A DNA stretch of 64,000 nucleotides from the NCBI GenBank assembly GCA_002798275.1, contig NWQR01000002.1:1-64000 (forward strand). Direction: 5' to 3'. Shown in pieces: positions 28,856 through 39,463 of the stretch. Within the stretch, counting starts at the first letter, position 1, and each line of letters begins with the position of its first letter. The DNA is from Lysobacteraceae bacterium NML08-0793 (lineage in GTDB: Bacteria > Pseudomonadota > Gammaproteobacteria > Xanthomonadales > Xanthomonadaceae). The notes under the pieces are model-generated. The model had not been told where the DNA came from. It saw only the letters and a program-made list of their open reading frames with translations, and did no database searches. The position numbers and the translations under genes are program-made.

Positions 28856-29085
28856 TTTTGCTTTTGACTTTCCGCCCTGTTCAGGCGTACCCAGTACCGG
28901 AGTGACCAATGGAAACAAGGCAGGGCATGTTTGAATGCAGCGAGTTTGCCCTGCCGCCATTTGGCGTGAGGAACGCAGGGAGCCCGGCGTAGCCGGGCGC
29001 GTCTGCCAAGGCTGGTTTGGTTGCCTACTTTTTTTGCCAGCAAAGAAAGTTGGTGCGCTGCCGGGCGTATATCCCGGCCTTGAAA
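28856..29085 (+). repeat. Dispersed intergenic structured repeat (copy A)
   Basis: About 230 bp filling most of the 287-bp gap between yhdP and rng. Four stems can be drawn: GGCAGGGC (28919-28926) with GCCCTGCC (28948-28955); GCCCGGC (28982-28988) with GCCGGGC (28992-28998); a 13-position stem 29024-29036 with 29041-29053, one mismatch and one G-T pair; and GCCGGG (29060-29065) with CCCGGC (29073-29078). Copy B at 32.3 kb has the same stems with different bases. The element is oriented opposite to the flanking genes. I do not know a name for it, and no protein-coding gene is supported inside it. Confidence 0.8.
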
Positions 29086-29122
29086 AAAAATTTCTCTATT
29101 AGAAAGAGAACGCAAACAGGCT

Positions 29123-30637
29123 CTAAAGCAATACCACATCGTATTGCTCCTGCTGATATTGCTCATCGGCCTGAAAACGGATGCTCTTGCCGAGAAACTC
29201 CTCAAGCTCGGCCACCGCCACCGACTCATCCTCGGTAATGCGATGAACGATGCCGGGCGATGCAATCACCAAAAGCCGGTCGGCCTCGAACTGCCGCACC
29301 GCACGGGTGATTTCCCGGAAAATCTCATACGTAACCGTTTCGGCGGTCTTGACCGTGCCGCGCCCGCCGCACTGCCCACAGGTTTCCGACAGCTGCCGCT
29401 CTAGGCTTTCCACCGTGCGCTTGCGGGTCATTTCAACAAGCCCCAGCGGCGAAAAATCGTACACCGTGGTTTTGGCATGATCCTTAGCCAGCGATTTTTC
29501 CAGCGTACGCAATACCTGACGGCGATGCTCGGCATCGTGCATGTCGATAAAGTCGATGATGATGATGCCGCCCAGATTGCGCAGCCGAAGCTGTCGCGCC
29601 AGCGCCTGCGCCGCCTCCAGATTGGTGCGGTACACGGTTTCTTCCAATGTGCGCTGACCGAGAAAACTGCCGGTATTCACATCCACCGTGGTCATCGCCT
29701 CGGTCTGGTCGATGACCAGATAGCCACCGGATTTCAATGGCACCTCTTTTTGCAGGGCGCGCTGGATTTCATCCTCCACGCCGTACAGATCGAAAATCGG
29801 CCGCGAGCCGCTGTAATGCTCCACCTTGTCGGCCAGGCCATTGCCCTCCTCCGGCTGCCCCGGCATGTATTGGGCGGCAAAGGTGCGCAGTTTTTCAAAG
29901 GTTTCACGCGAGTCCACCCGCACTTTTTCCACATCGCGCCGAATCAAATCACGCACCGCGCGCAGCGGCAGGGTGAGATCTTCGTAGATGCAGGTGCCGA
30001 TTTTCGATTCGCGCGCGCGCCGTTCAATCAAGCCCCATACCCGGCTCAAATAGGCAATGTCCTCGGCCAGCGCCTCCGATGGCACGCCCTCGGCATTGGT
30101 GCGCACGATATAGCCTGCCGCCGACGGCAGCGACAACTCGCCCAGCAATGTTTTCAACCGCGCCCGCTCGGCCTCATCCTCGATGCGCGCAGACACGCCA
30201 ATCACCCGAGATTGCGGCAGCAGCACCAGATAGCGTGAAGGAATGCTAATTTGCGTGGTCAGCCGTGCGCCCTTGCTGCCAATCGGGTCTTTCAATACCT
30301 GCACCACGATGTCTTGGCCTTCGCGCAGCAATTCGCTGATCGGGCGCACTTGCAGCGCCGAGATATCGCCCGCTTCCACGGTTTGTCCATCGCTGCCCAT
30401 CGCAACGCTCGGGCGGTGAATATCGTTGGCATGCAAAAACGCCGCGCGCTCAAGGCCAATATCCACGAATGCCGCCTGCATCCCCGGCATCACCCGCTGC
30501 ACTTTGCCCTTGTAGATATTGCCCACAACCCCGCGATGGCTGCCGCGCTCAATGTGCAACTCTTGCAGCATGCCGCTTTCCACCACCGCCACACGGGTTT
30601 CGCGCGGGGTGACATTGACCAGAATCTCCTCGCTCAT
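29123..30637 (-). CDS. rng: Ribonuclease G
   Basis: Endoribonuclease of the RNase E/G family that matures the 5' end of 16S rRNA and starts decay of some mRNAs. The 504-residue protein starts with the S1-like region ([21 protein letters not shown]), has the catalytic core ([18 protein letters not shown] and [15 protein letters not shown] with the metal-binding Asp residues) and the zinc-link CGQCGGRG. It lacks the long C-terminal scaffold found in rne at the right edge. The ATG overlaps the maf stop (ATGA), so maf and rng are coupled. Confidence 0.97.
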   Translation of the reverse strand: MSEEILVNVTPRETRVAVVESGMLQELHIERGSHRGVVGNIYKGKVQRVMPGMQAAFVDIGLERAAFLHANDIHRPSVAMGSDGQTVEAGDISALQVRPISELLREGQDIVVQVLKDPIGSKGARLTTQISIPSRYLVLLPQSRVIGVSARIEDEAERARLKTLLGELSLPSAAGYIVRTNAEGVPSEALAEDIAYLSRVWGLIERRARESKIGTCIYEDLTLPLRAVRDLIRRDVEKVRVDSRETFEKLRTFAAQYMPGQPEEGNGLADKVEHYSGSRPIFDLYGVEDEIQRALQKEVPLKSGGYLVIDQTEAMTTVDVNTGSFLGQRTLEETVYRTNLEAAQALARQLRLRNLGGIIIIDFIDMHDAEHRRQVLRTLEKSLAKDHAKTTVYDFSPLGLVEMTRKRTVESLERQLSETCGQCGGRGTVKTAETVTYEIFREITRAVRQFEADRLLVIASPGIVHRITEDESVAVAELEEFLGKSIRFQADEQYQQEQYDVVLL

Positions 30638-31206
30638 GCCAGCACCCCGGCACGGCGCAGCAAAGTGGCGGTTTCATGCAGCGGCAGCCCCATCACCCCG
30701 GAAAAACTGCCACATAGCCGGGTTACAAGAGTTTCGCCCAAACCTTGAATAGCATAGCCACCCGCCTTGCCCTGCCACTCGCCACTGGCGATATAGCCGT
30801 CCACTTGCGCTGCTGAAAGTGGCGCAAAGCTAACTTCAGAAACCGATTCGGCATGCAGTTGCGCCGCTGCGCCAACCAGCCAGACGGTGGTTATCACCTG
30901 ATGGGTACGCCCGGCAAGACGCGTCAGCATTTCGCTGGCGGCCTTGGCATCGGCAGGCTTGCCAAATACCTCATCGTCCAAAATCACCTCGGTATCGGCT
31001 GCTAGCACCCAAGCGGCCGACATGTCTTGCACCTTCGCAAACCCTGCCAGCGCCTTGTCTTGCGCCACCCGCATCACATACGCACGCGGGCTTTCGTCCG
31101 CATTGCGGACTTCAGGAATATCCAATTCAAGCACGGCAAACGGCACCCGCAAGCGGGTGAGCAATTCGGCGCGGCGGGGAGAGCCAGAAGCAAGATAAAG
31201 CTGCAT
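30634..31206 (-). CDS. maf: Maf family nucleotide pyrophosphatase
   Basis: Nucleoside triphosphate pyrophosphatase that removes non-canonical nucleotides; the YhdE branch favours dTTP and UTP. The 190-residue protein starts [16 protein letters not shown] with the SGSPRR nucleotide-binding motif and has the acidic [17 protein letters not shown] segment holding the metal-binding Asp. The start at 31206 is set by this motif; the frame is open for 132 more codons upstream, but that part has no family likeness. It overlaps rng by 4 nt. The exact substrate preference is inferred. Confidence 0.93.
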   Translation of the reverse strand: MQLYLASGSPRRAELLTRLRVPFAVLELDIPEVRNADESPRAYVMRVAQDKALAGFAKVQDMSAAWVLAADTEVILDDEVFGKPADAKAASEMLTRLAGRTHQVITTVWLVGAAAQLHAESVSEVSFAPLSAAQVDGYIASGEWQGKAGGYAIQGLGETLVTRLCGSFSGVMGLPLHETATLLRRAGVLA

Positions 31207-31503
31207 CGGGGCAGGATAACCCGAGCAAGCTGGATATGGGCTGTTTGATGCAAACGCCCAAGCCACGTCTTTATTGCGGGGATGCTTGCAGCCATGTTTG
31301 CGCTCAAAACCGCGTCCTGCATGGCAGGGGGCGGCAAGAGCGCCTAGCCTTGCGCGCAGCCAGCCCTGCCGGCACGATTTCTCGCTGGAAAGCGGCACTG
31401 GCAAAACCATGAACAAACGCCAAAGTCGGACGCTGCATCGCTCAACCCCGTTATGCTTGCCGACGCGTTTATCCACCGACATTCCCCAAGGAGCTTTCCA
31501 TCC
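31207..31503. other. Divergent intergenic region between maf and the SIMPL gene
   Basis: It must hold the promoters of the maf-rng operon (minus) and the SIMPL gene (plus). No convincing hexamer pair was found. GGCAGGG (31322-31328) and CCCTGCC (31363-31369) can pair over a long loop. Nothing else stands out. Confidence 0.3.
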
Positions 31504-32235
31504 ATGAACCTTCGCCCCAGCCTGCTGGCCATTTGCCTTGCCCTTGCCACGCCCATGACCTTTGCTCAAACATCCCCCACCGCCCCACTCACCGCCGCGC
31601 AAGGCACGCTACTGTCGGTTGAAGCCGAAGGCAGCAGCCAGCGCGCCCCGGACATTGCCCGCATCAGCACCGGCGTAACCACCCAAGCTGCCGATACGCA
31701 AAGCGCGATGCGCCAGAACGCCGAAGAAATGCGCAAGCTGCTCGATGCGCTGAAGCAGGCCGGCATCGCCGAGCGCGACATCCAAACCAGCGGCATCAGC
31801 CTCAGCCCGCAATATCGCTACAGCGAAAACCAGCCGCCGCGCGTGACCGGGTTCCAGGCCAGCAACCGCGTGCAGGTGAAAGTGCGCGAGCTGGAAAAAC
31901 TCGGCAACATCATGGACATTCTGGTGCGCGCCGGTGCCAACGAGCTTAACGGCCCGAGCTTTGAATTGGACAAGCCCGAAGAAGCCCGCAATGAGGCGCG
32001 CAAGCTCGCGCTTGCCGAAGCCCGCCGCCGCGCCGACGGCTATGCCCGCGAGCTGGGTCTCAAGGTTCGCCGCATCGTCAGCATTGACGAAGGCGAGCAG
32101 CTGGCCGGGATGCCTGCCCCACTGATGAGCCCCCGCGCCGCCAAGGCCGAAGCCTTCGATGCCAGCATGCCGGTGGCCGTGGGCGAGAACGATATCCGCG
32201 TGCGTCTTGCAGTGGTGTTCGAGCTGGGGCAATAA
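31504..32235 (+). CDS. SIMPL domain-containing protein (DUF541)
   Basis: Secreted protein of 243 residues with a cleavable signal peptide ([21 protein letters not shown]). The body is a SIMPL/DUF541 domain: [17 protein letters not shown] strand pair, the [18 protein letters not shown] segment and a repeated second half ending [16 protein letters not shown]26 of Brucella is a family member that forms periplasmic or outer-membrane channel-like rings; the function here is unknown. AAGGAG is 9 nt before the ATG. The gene lies between the rlmH and maf blocks in the opposite direction and ends at a hairpin at 32258-32283. Confidence 0.87.
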   Translation: MNLRPSLLAICLALATPMTFAQTSPTAPLTAAQGTLLSVEAEGSSQRAPDIARISTGVTTQAADTQSAMRQNAEEMRKLLDALKQAGIAERDIQTSGISLSPQYRYSENQPPRVTGFQASNRVQVKVRELEKLGNIMDILVRAGANELNGPSFELDKPEEARNEARKLALAEARRRADGYARELGLKVRRIVSIDEGEQLAGMPAPLMSPRAAKAEAFDASMPVAVGENDIRVRLAVVFELGQ

Positions 32236-32257
32236 GCGCACGCCCGGCTGCCATGAC

Positions 32258-32283
32258 AAAAACGGCCTGCATACGAAGGCCGT
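32258..32283 (+). terminator. Hairpin after the SIMPL gene
   Basis: AAAAACGGCCT (32258-32268) and AGGCCGT (32277-32283) pair over GCATACGA, 22 nt after the stop. No T-run follows. It is nearly identical to the terminator at 32676-32706. Confidence 0.55.
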
Positions 32284-32329
32284 CAGGCTGAGGGCAAATC
32301 GGGCATCGCCAAGGGCGCTGTTGCTGTTG

Positions 32330-32560
32330 CTGCTGCCTTTCCCGCCCGTCTGGCGCGCCGAGTAGCGGAGCGACAAATGGAAACAAGGCCGGGCGTGTTT
32401 GAGCGAGCGCAAGCGAAGCGAGTTGCCCGGCCGCCATTTGGCGCGAGCAACGCAGGGCACCCCGCGCAGCGGGGCGCGACAGCCCGGGCTGGTTTCTTTG
32501 CGTCCTTTCTTTTCCACAAAAGAAAGGACGTGCGCTGCCGGGCGCATATCCCGGCATGGA
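32330..32560 (+). repeat. Dispersed intergenic structured repeat (copy B)
   Basis: Second full copy, same orientation as copy A and sharing long blocks with it (for example ATGGAAACAAGG, GCCGCCATTTGGCG and GTGCGCTGCCGGGCG). Stems: GGCCGGGC (32387-32394) with GCCCGGCC (32425-32432); CCCCGC (32460-32465) with GCGGGG (32469-32474); a perfect 13-bp stem 32501-32513 with 32518-32530 around CCAC; and GCCGGG (32537-32542) with CCCGGC (32550-32555). The stem bases differ from copy A on both sides of the helices. It lies between the SIMPL gene and a small membrane protein gene. Confidence 0.8.
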
Positions 32561-32675
32561 AAAGACAACAACAACCAAAGCCACGTCAAAGCAACAGAAG
32601 AGTGCCAGCCTCTGACACGCCCATCTCACTATGGGTAATAACAGTAAGTGCTGTCCTTACCGGTGGTCATCACCC

Positions 32676-32706
32676 AAAAACGGCCTTCATAGTGAAGGCC
32701 GTTTTT
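32676..32706. terminator. Bidirectional terminator downstream of the rlmH block
   Basis: AAAAACGGCCTTCA pairs with TGAAGGCCGTTTTT around TAG, an ideal symmetric terminator. It sits 17 nt beyond the stop of the small membrane protein gene on the minus strand, so it ends the leuS-to-rlmH transcription unit. Confidence 0.85.
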
Positions 32707-32722
32707 ATGCGCAAGACCGGGC

Positions 32723-32943
32723 TTACACCCGCAGCACGTCCACCCAAAAAATGGCAGCAGCGGCAAAGCAAAAGGCCAGCCCCAGCCACCAAAGGGCAAC
32801 CCCGGCGCGTGTAGATAATGCTGGGCGCGCCAGACCGGCGTGCTCACCCAGAGCGAAACCCCAGGCTTGCGAAAGAAAGCCGAGCCTGCGAAGCCAGTCA
32901 AAAACCCCAAAACCATCAAAACAATTGCCAGCGCCACATCCAT
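32723..32943 (-). pseudogene. Small two-helix membrane protein, broken by a one-base frameshift
   Basis: From the ATG at 32943 the frame reads MDVALAIVLMVLGFLTG, a helix, then SLWVSTPVWRAQHYLHAPG. At the C4 run 32800-32803 (G4 on the coding strand) the sense passes to the next frame, which continues VALWWLGLAFCFAAAAIFW and stops at 32723-32725. With one more G the product would be an uninterrupted 73-residue protein with two membrane helices. It follows rlmH by 30 nt and ends 17 nt before a terminator, both what a real gene would show. The shift may be a true mutation or a homopolymer sequencing error. The family is unknown to me. Confidence 0.55.
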
Positions 32944-32973
32944 TCCCCCAGAAAAACTGCGGCGAGCATAACC

Positions 32974-33444
32974 TCAAGCGCGATGATACGGGTGGTTCAT
33001 CAACATCGACTGGGCGCGGTAAAGCTGCTCAGCGACAATCAGCCGAACCAGCATGTGTGGCAGGGTCATCGCGCCCAGTGACCAGGCTTCGTCAGCGCGG
33101 TTGATGACATCCGGGGCATGGCCTTCGGGGCCGCCAATCAAAAATGCCAGGTCGCGTCCCTGGCTGCGCCAGTGCTCCAGGCGCTCGGCCAGTTTTTCCG
33201 AGCTCCAGTTTTTGCCGCGCCCATCCAGGGCAACGACCCAGGCGGCTTTGGGAATGGCTGCCAGTACGCGCTCGCCTTCTTCCTGCATGGCGCGCTGGCT
33301 GTCGCGCCCCTTGCCGCGAATGCCGGGGGCAATTTCCAGCAATTGCAGTGGCAGGCCGTGCGAGAGGCGCTTTTGGTATTCGCCAAAGCCTTCGGCCACC
33401 CAGGCGGGGGCACGCTCGCCTACGGCAATCAGGCTGGCTTTCAT
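32974..33444 (-). CDS. rlmH: 23S rRNA pseudouridine-1915 N3-methyltransferase
   Basis: SPOUT methyltransferase that modifies pseudouridine 1915 in helix 69 of 23S rRNA. The 156-residue length is exact for the family. It has the LDGRGKNWSSEKLAE region, the SAM-binding knot LAFLIGGPEGHAPDV and the C-terminal MTLPHMLVRLIVAEQLYRA and YHRA end. It follows rsfS by 14 nt in a dense block of ribosome-maturation genes. Confidence 0.97.
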   Translation of the reverse strand: MKASLIAVGERAPAWVAEGFGEYQKRLSHGLPLQLLEIAPGIRGKGRDSQRAMQEEGERVLAAIPKAAWVVALDGRGKNWSSEKLAERLEHWRSQGRDLAFLIGGPEGHAPDVINRADEAWSLGAMTLPHMLVRLIVAEQLYRAQSMLMNHPYHRA

Positions 33445-33458
33445 GTCGGCAAGCGGGT

Positions 33459-33851
33459 TTATTCGTCCTGCGGGGGCTCATCCCCCACGGTCCACAGGCG
33501 CTCAAGAGCGTAAAACTCGCGTACCCGTGGCAGCATCACATGCACCAGCACATCGCCCAGGTCCACCAGCACCCATTCGGCCTCTTGCTCGCCTTCCACA
33601 CCCAGCGGCTGGTAGTTGAGCTTTTTGGCAAAGCGCACGACTTCGTCGGCGATGGCCTTGACATGGCGGGTGGAAGTGCCCGAGCAAATCACCATATGGT
33701 CACAGACGCTGCTTTTGCCGCGCACATCCAGCGCCACCACGTCCTGCGCCTTGAGGTTCTCTACCGCATCGCGTGCGGTTTTCAGAAGGACATCCACCGG
33801 CGGTGCGGGGCTGGGGGCGGTGGTTTTGACGATATGGGCTTCGCTGGACAA
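33459..33851 (-). CDS. rsfS: Ribosomal silencing factor RsfS
   Basis: Binds L14 on the 50S subunit and blocks joining to 30S when nutrients run low. The 130-residue protein carries the RsfS/DUF143 core: DVVALDVRGKSSVCDHMVI, SGTSTRHVKAIADEVV and EGEQEAEWVLVDLGDVLVHVM, ending in FYALERLW. I set the start at the TTG codon 33849-33851, which has a GAGAG upstream and gives the usual short N-terminal tail before the domain; no ATG is available at a suitable place. It lies between nadD and rlmH. Confidence 0.92.
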   Translation of the reverse strand: MSSEAHIVKTTAPSPAPPVDVLLKTARDAVENLKAQDVVALDVRGKSSVCDHMVICSGTSTRHVKAIADEVVRFAKKLNYQPLGVEGEQEAEWVLVDLGDVLVHVMLPRVREFYALERLWTVGDEPPQDE

Positions 33852-33882
33852 GTGTGTGACTCTCGGTTGGAAGACGCTGATT

Positions 33883-34533
33883 TTAGCGCGCGCGGTAAAG
33901 CTGGTGCGTATCGATGTAGCGGGCAACGGCGGGAGGTGTCCATTCTCGCCAGTGCGGCTGGTTTTGTTGCACTGTCCGGCGCAAGGCGCTGGAGGATTCC
34001 GGGCGCAGCGGCAATGACAGCCGATACCAGTATCCGGCAGCAGTTTGCTGCAAGGGCTGTGGCGAATTTTGCCAGCGGCCTTCGGCAATAGCCGCCAATG
34101 CCGGTGGCAAATCGCTCTGGGCAAATGCGCTGCCGGGACGCTCGGCAATGATGATATGCACTTGGGCAAGCAGCGCTTGCCAGTGACGCCAATGAGGCAG
34201 GGAAAGAAAACTGTCCGCGCCCAGCAACAGAGCCAGCGGTGCGTCTGCGCCAAGCGCTGCGCGCAGCTCCAGGACGCTGTCGATGCTGTAGGAGGGGCCT
34301 GCGCGCTGTAGTTCGCGGGTGTCGATGGCAAGTCCGGGCTCATCGGCAATGGCAAGGCGCAGCATGGCAAGGCGCTCGCCGGCATCGGCGCCGGTCGGGC
34401 CTTTGTGTGGCGGGTCGGCGGCGGGCATGAAATGCACATCGGCCTGCAAGGTATCGCGGGCGGCACGGGCGATAGCCAGATGTCCCCGGTGTACCGGGTC
34501 GAAGCTGCCGCCGTACTGGATGCGCAGGCTCAT
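33883..34533 (-). CDS. nadD: Nicotinate-nucleotide adenylyltransferase
   Basis: Joins nicotinate mononucleotide to ATP to make deamido-NAD, a step of NAD synthesis. The 216-residue protein starts with the nucleotidyltransferase loop YGGSFDPVHRGH (His15 and His18) and has the PPHKGP and LGADSFLSLPHW segments. The C-terminal ATP-binding motif, usually ISSTxIR, reads ESSSALRR here, a modest departure. It overlaps holA by 4 nt. Confidence 0.96.
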   Translation of the reverse strand: MSLRIQYGGSFDPVHRGHLAIARAARDTLQADVHFMPAADPPHKGPTGADAGERLAMLRLAIADEPGLAIDTRELQRAGPSYSIDSVLELRAALGADAPLALLLGADSFLSLPHWRHWQALLAQVHIIIAERPGSAFAQSDLPPALAAIAEGRWQNSPQPLQQTAAGYWYRLSLPLRPESSSALRRTVQQNQPHWREWTPPAVARYIDTHQLYRAR

Positions 34534-35564
34534 GCCGACAGCAGCCGCAGGGCGCGCGGCTCGGCCACCGCCAGCAACAGGCGCTCAAGTGCCAGCCAGG
34601 CATCGCCTGCGGCGCGTCCCTTGGCGATGCGGTCGATTTTTCCGGCCTGGGCAAGAAACTCGCGCCAGCGTGTGCTGTCGTGGCGTTTCAAGGCGCGCAG
34701 ATACAGGGCTTGTTTGGCTTCCCATATGCGCTGCGCTTTGAATTCGGCTTGCAGATTGCCACCGCGCGCCTGTATCGCGGCCAGTTTTTCACTGATTTGC
34801 AATTCACGAATCACCATGCCCAGCAGCGCCGGCACTGCCTCGCCTTCGGCACGCAGCCCGGCCAGCACGCGCGCAACTTGTGCGGCCTGGCCGTTCAGCG
34901 CGGCATCGGTCAGGCGGAAAACATCAAAGCGTGCGGCATCGGCCACCAAATCCTGCATGGCGGCCACATCCAGTATTTGTCCGGGGGCAGCCAGCAAGGC
35001 CAGTTTGTCCACTTCTTGGGCGGCGGCCAACAGATTGCCTTCCACGCGCGCGGCCAACTGGCTGATGGCATCACGCTCGGCGCGCAGGCCACGGCTGCGC
35101 AGGCGCGCATCCAGCCAGTCCATCAGCTCATGCGGTTTGATGGCCCAAGCAATCGCCAGATGCCCGATTTTGGCAATCGCCTCGCTCCATTTGCCCGCAT
35201 GCGCGCGGCTCCAGTCATTGGCGATGATGAGCAAGCTGATGCCTCCTGGCGGGGCTGCGCAAAACTCGCTGATGAGTGCCGCGCCGTCCTTGCCGGGCTT
35301 GCCGCTGGGCAGGCGCACTTCAATCAGCCGCTGGCTGCTGAACAGCCCCATGCTGGCGAATGCGCCGCGCAATTGTTCCCATTTGAAATCACGCGGCTCG
35401 GCATCGAATACTTCACGCTCCGTGCAACCGGCTGCGCGGGCATGGGCGCGTACCGCATCGGCGGCCTCCAGCACCCGCAACGGCTCGACACCGGCAACGA
35501 GATAAATTGGCCGCAGCGGCTCTTTGGGCAACTGCGCAATCAGGCGTTCGGTATTGAGTTCCAC
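34530..35564 (-). CDS. holA: DNA polymerase III subunit delta
   Basis: Clamp-loader subunit that opens the beta sliding clamp. The 344-residue length is standard. Supporting segments are the N-terminal PIYLVAGVEPLRVLEAADAV and the LIEVRLPSGKPGK strand, followed by the NDWSRAHAGKWSEAIAKIG region and a helical C-terminal collar domain (GEAVPALLGMVIRELQ). It lies between lptE (9-nt gap) and nadD (4-nt overlap), the arrangement kept in many gammaproteobacteria. Confidence 0.95.
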   Translation of the reverse strand: MELNTERLIAQLPKEPLRPIYLVAGVEPLRVLEAADAVRAHARAAGCTEREVFDAEPRDFKWEQLRGAFASMGLFSSQRLIEVRLPSGKPGKDGAALISEFCAAPPGGISLLIIANDWSRAHAGKWSEAIAKIGHLAIAWAIKPHELMDWLDARLRSRGLRAERDAISQLAARVEGNLLAAAQEVDKLALLAAPGQILDVAAMQDLVADAARFDVFRLTDAALNGQAAQVARVLAGLRAEGEAVPALLGMVIRELQISEKLAAIQARGGNLQAEFKAQRIWEAKQALYLRALKRHDSTRWREFLAQAGKIDRIAKGRAAGDAWLALERLLLAVAEPRALRLLSA

Positions 35565-35573
35565 CGCAAATCG

Positions 35574-36071
35574 TCAGCGCGGCTCGCGCAGTGCGGCATC
35601 GACCCGGCGCAGGATGGCGGCGGCCATTTCCCGGCGCAACTCCTTACCGAGCAGCTCGGTTTCACTGTCGGTGCCGATGGCCTCGGTGGGCTGCGCCAGA
35701 TAGTCGCGCGAAAGCTCGACCGACTGCTGCGGCACGATGTCCTTGCCGTTGGCATCGCGCATGGCGAAAACGACCGCATAGCGCAGGCTGTATTCCTGCG
35801 CGCGGCCATGCGAGTCCAGGCTGATGGGCAAATTGCCCCAGCGCTCGGAAATGATTTCAAGCTGCGCGGTTTTCTGCCCGCCCGCCGCTGCCGGCACTTC
35901 GGCGCCTGCGCGGGCAACCGCTTCGCGCAGCGATTCGGCCAATTGGCTGTAACTGCCGGGCGCGACCACACGCACCGGGCCAAGGTCGGGGGGCAGCTCC
36001 AGCGGACGGCGCAGATGAAAGCCGCAACCGGCCAGGGCGAGGACAAGAATCGGGGCAAGCAGCTTTTTCAT
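35574..36071 (-). CDS. lptE: LPS-assembly lipoprotein LptE
   Basis: Outer-membrane lipoprotein that plugs LptD and helps place lipopolysaccharide on the cell surface. The 165-residue protein has a lipoprotein signal (MKKLLAPILVLALAGC, Cys16), then GFHLRRPLELPPDLGPVRV and the helical end typical of the family. It sits directly between leuS and holA, its conserved position. Confidence 0.95.
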   Translation of the reverse strand: MKKLLAPILVLALAGCGFHLRRPLELPPDLGPVRVVAPGSYSQLAESLREAVARAGAEVPAAAGGQKTAQLEIISERWGNLPISLDSHGRAQEYSLRYAVVFAMRDANGKDIVPQQSVELSRDYLAQPTEAIGTDSETELLGKELRREMAAAILRRVDAALREPR

Positions 36072-36128
36072 GATGCAAAGTCTGGACGATTAACTGGCAA
36101 GGGGCAATTCCAAGAGCGTATGGGCGCC

Positions 36129-38882
<2,754 letters not shown>

Positions 38883-39035
38883 CTACAGGGGACTGCGCAG
38901 ACTACCGCAGCGCAATAATCAACGCCAGCCACCTGCCAGTGCAAAACACCCAGCAGCCACAGCAATATCGCTCAATGAAGATTTCAATGTCGAATTTTCC
39001 GGGGATGCTGCTGTTATTGTGTCCGCAACGCTTCG

Positions 39036-39407
39036 ATGAATATACTGCGGCGGATGCAACGGACACTCGCCAAACTGAAAAGTACCATCGCCGCACTGCT
39101 GATTGCAGTGCTGGCGGTACTACCCGTTGCCGATGCGTTTGCCTGCTCGTTTGAATTGTTCGATGTCCATACGGCAACCACTGCGGGCAATCATACTTCG
39201 CCACTGCATGACAGCGCCGACAAGGCGGATGGCTCTGGCGACATGCATGGGGCTTGCGCCCACGGCCACTGTCATCACTCGGCGGCCAATATCTCATCCG
39301 GTACGGCATTGGATTGCGCCCCGATGCGCAGTAGGCCAGGCGCATCACTGGATACGCCTCGCCCCTCCGAACTGCTTGAGCAACCGCTGAGACCTCCGCG
39401 CGGCTGA
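39036..39407 (+). CDS. Histidine-rich periplasmic protein, CzcI-like
   Basis: Small secreted protein of 123 residues upstream of the metal efflux operon. A signal peptide (IAALLIAVLAVLPVADAFA) is followed by a mature part rich in His, Asp and Cys (GDMHGACAHGHCHH), which could bind Zn, Cd or Co in the periplasm, and a Pro/Arg end (LEQPLRPPRG). Small proteins with this layout, such as CzcI, commonly precede czcCBA. The start may instead be the ATG at 39054. No promoter or metal-regulator box was recognised upstream. Role inferred from composition and place. Confidence 0.65.
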   Translation: MNILRRMQRTLAKLKSTIAALLIAVLAVLPVADAFACSFELFDVHTATTAGNHTSPLHDSADKADGSGDMHGACAHGHCHHSAANISSGTALDCAPMRSRPGASLDTPRPSELLEQPLRPPRG

Positions 39408-39463
39408 CGTGCGCCTTGCCCGTCCCGACGGGCTTTCACGTCACTATTGATTACGGAGTCCCC

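Noticed and set aside
28828-29265. 145-codon minus-strand frame across repeat copy A
   Set aside because: It crosses the structured repeat and the end of rng; the conserved stems explain the similarity between copies better than coding does.
31609-32629. Overlapping minus-strand frames across the SIMPL gene and the repeat
   Set aside because: Complement of the SIMPL gene and of repeat copy B; no coding signal of their own.
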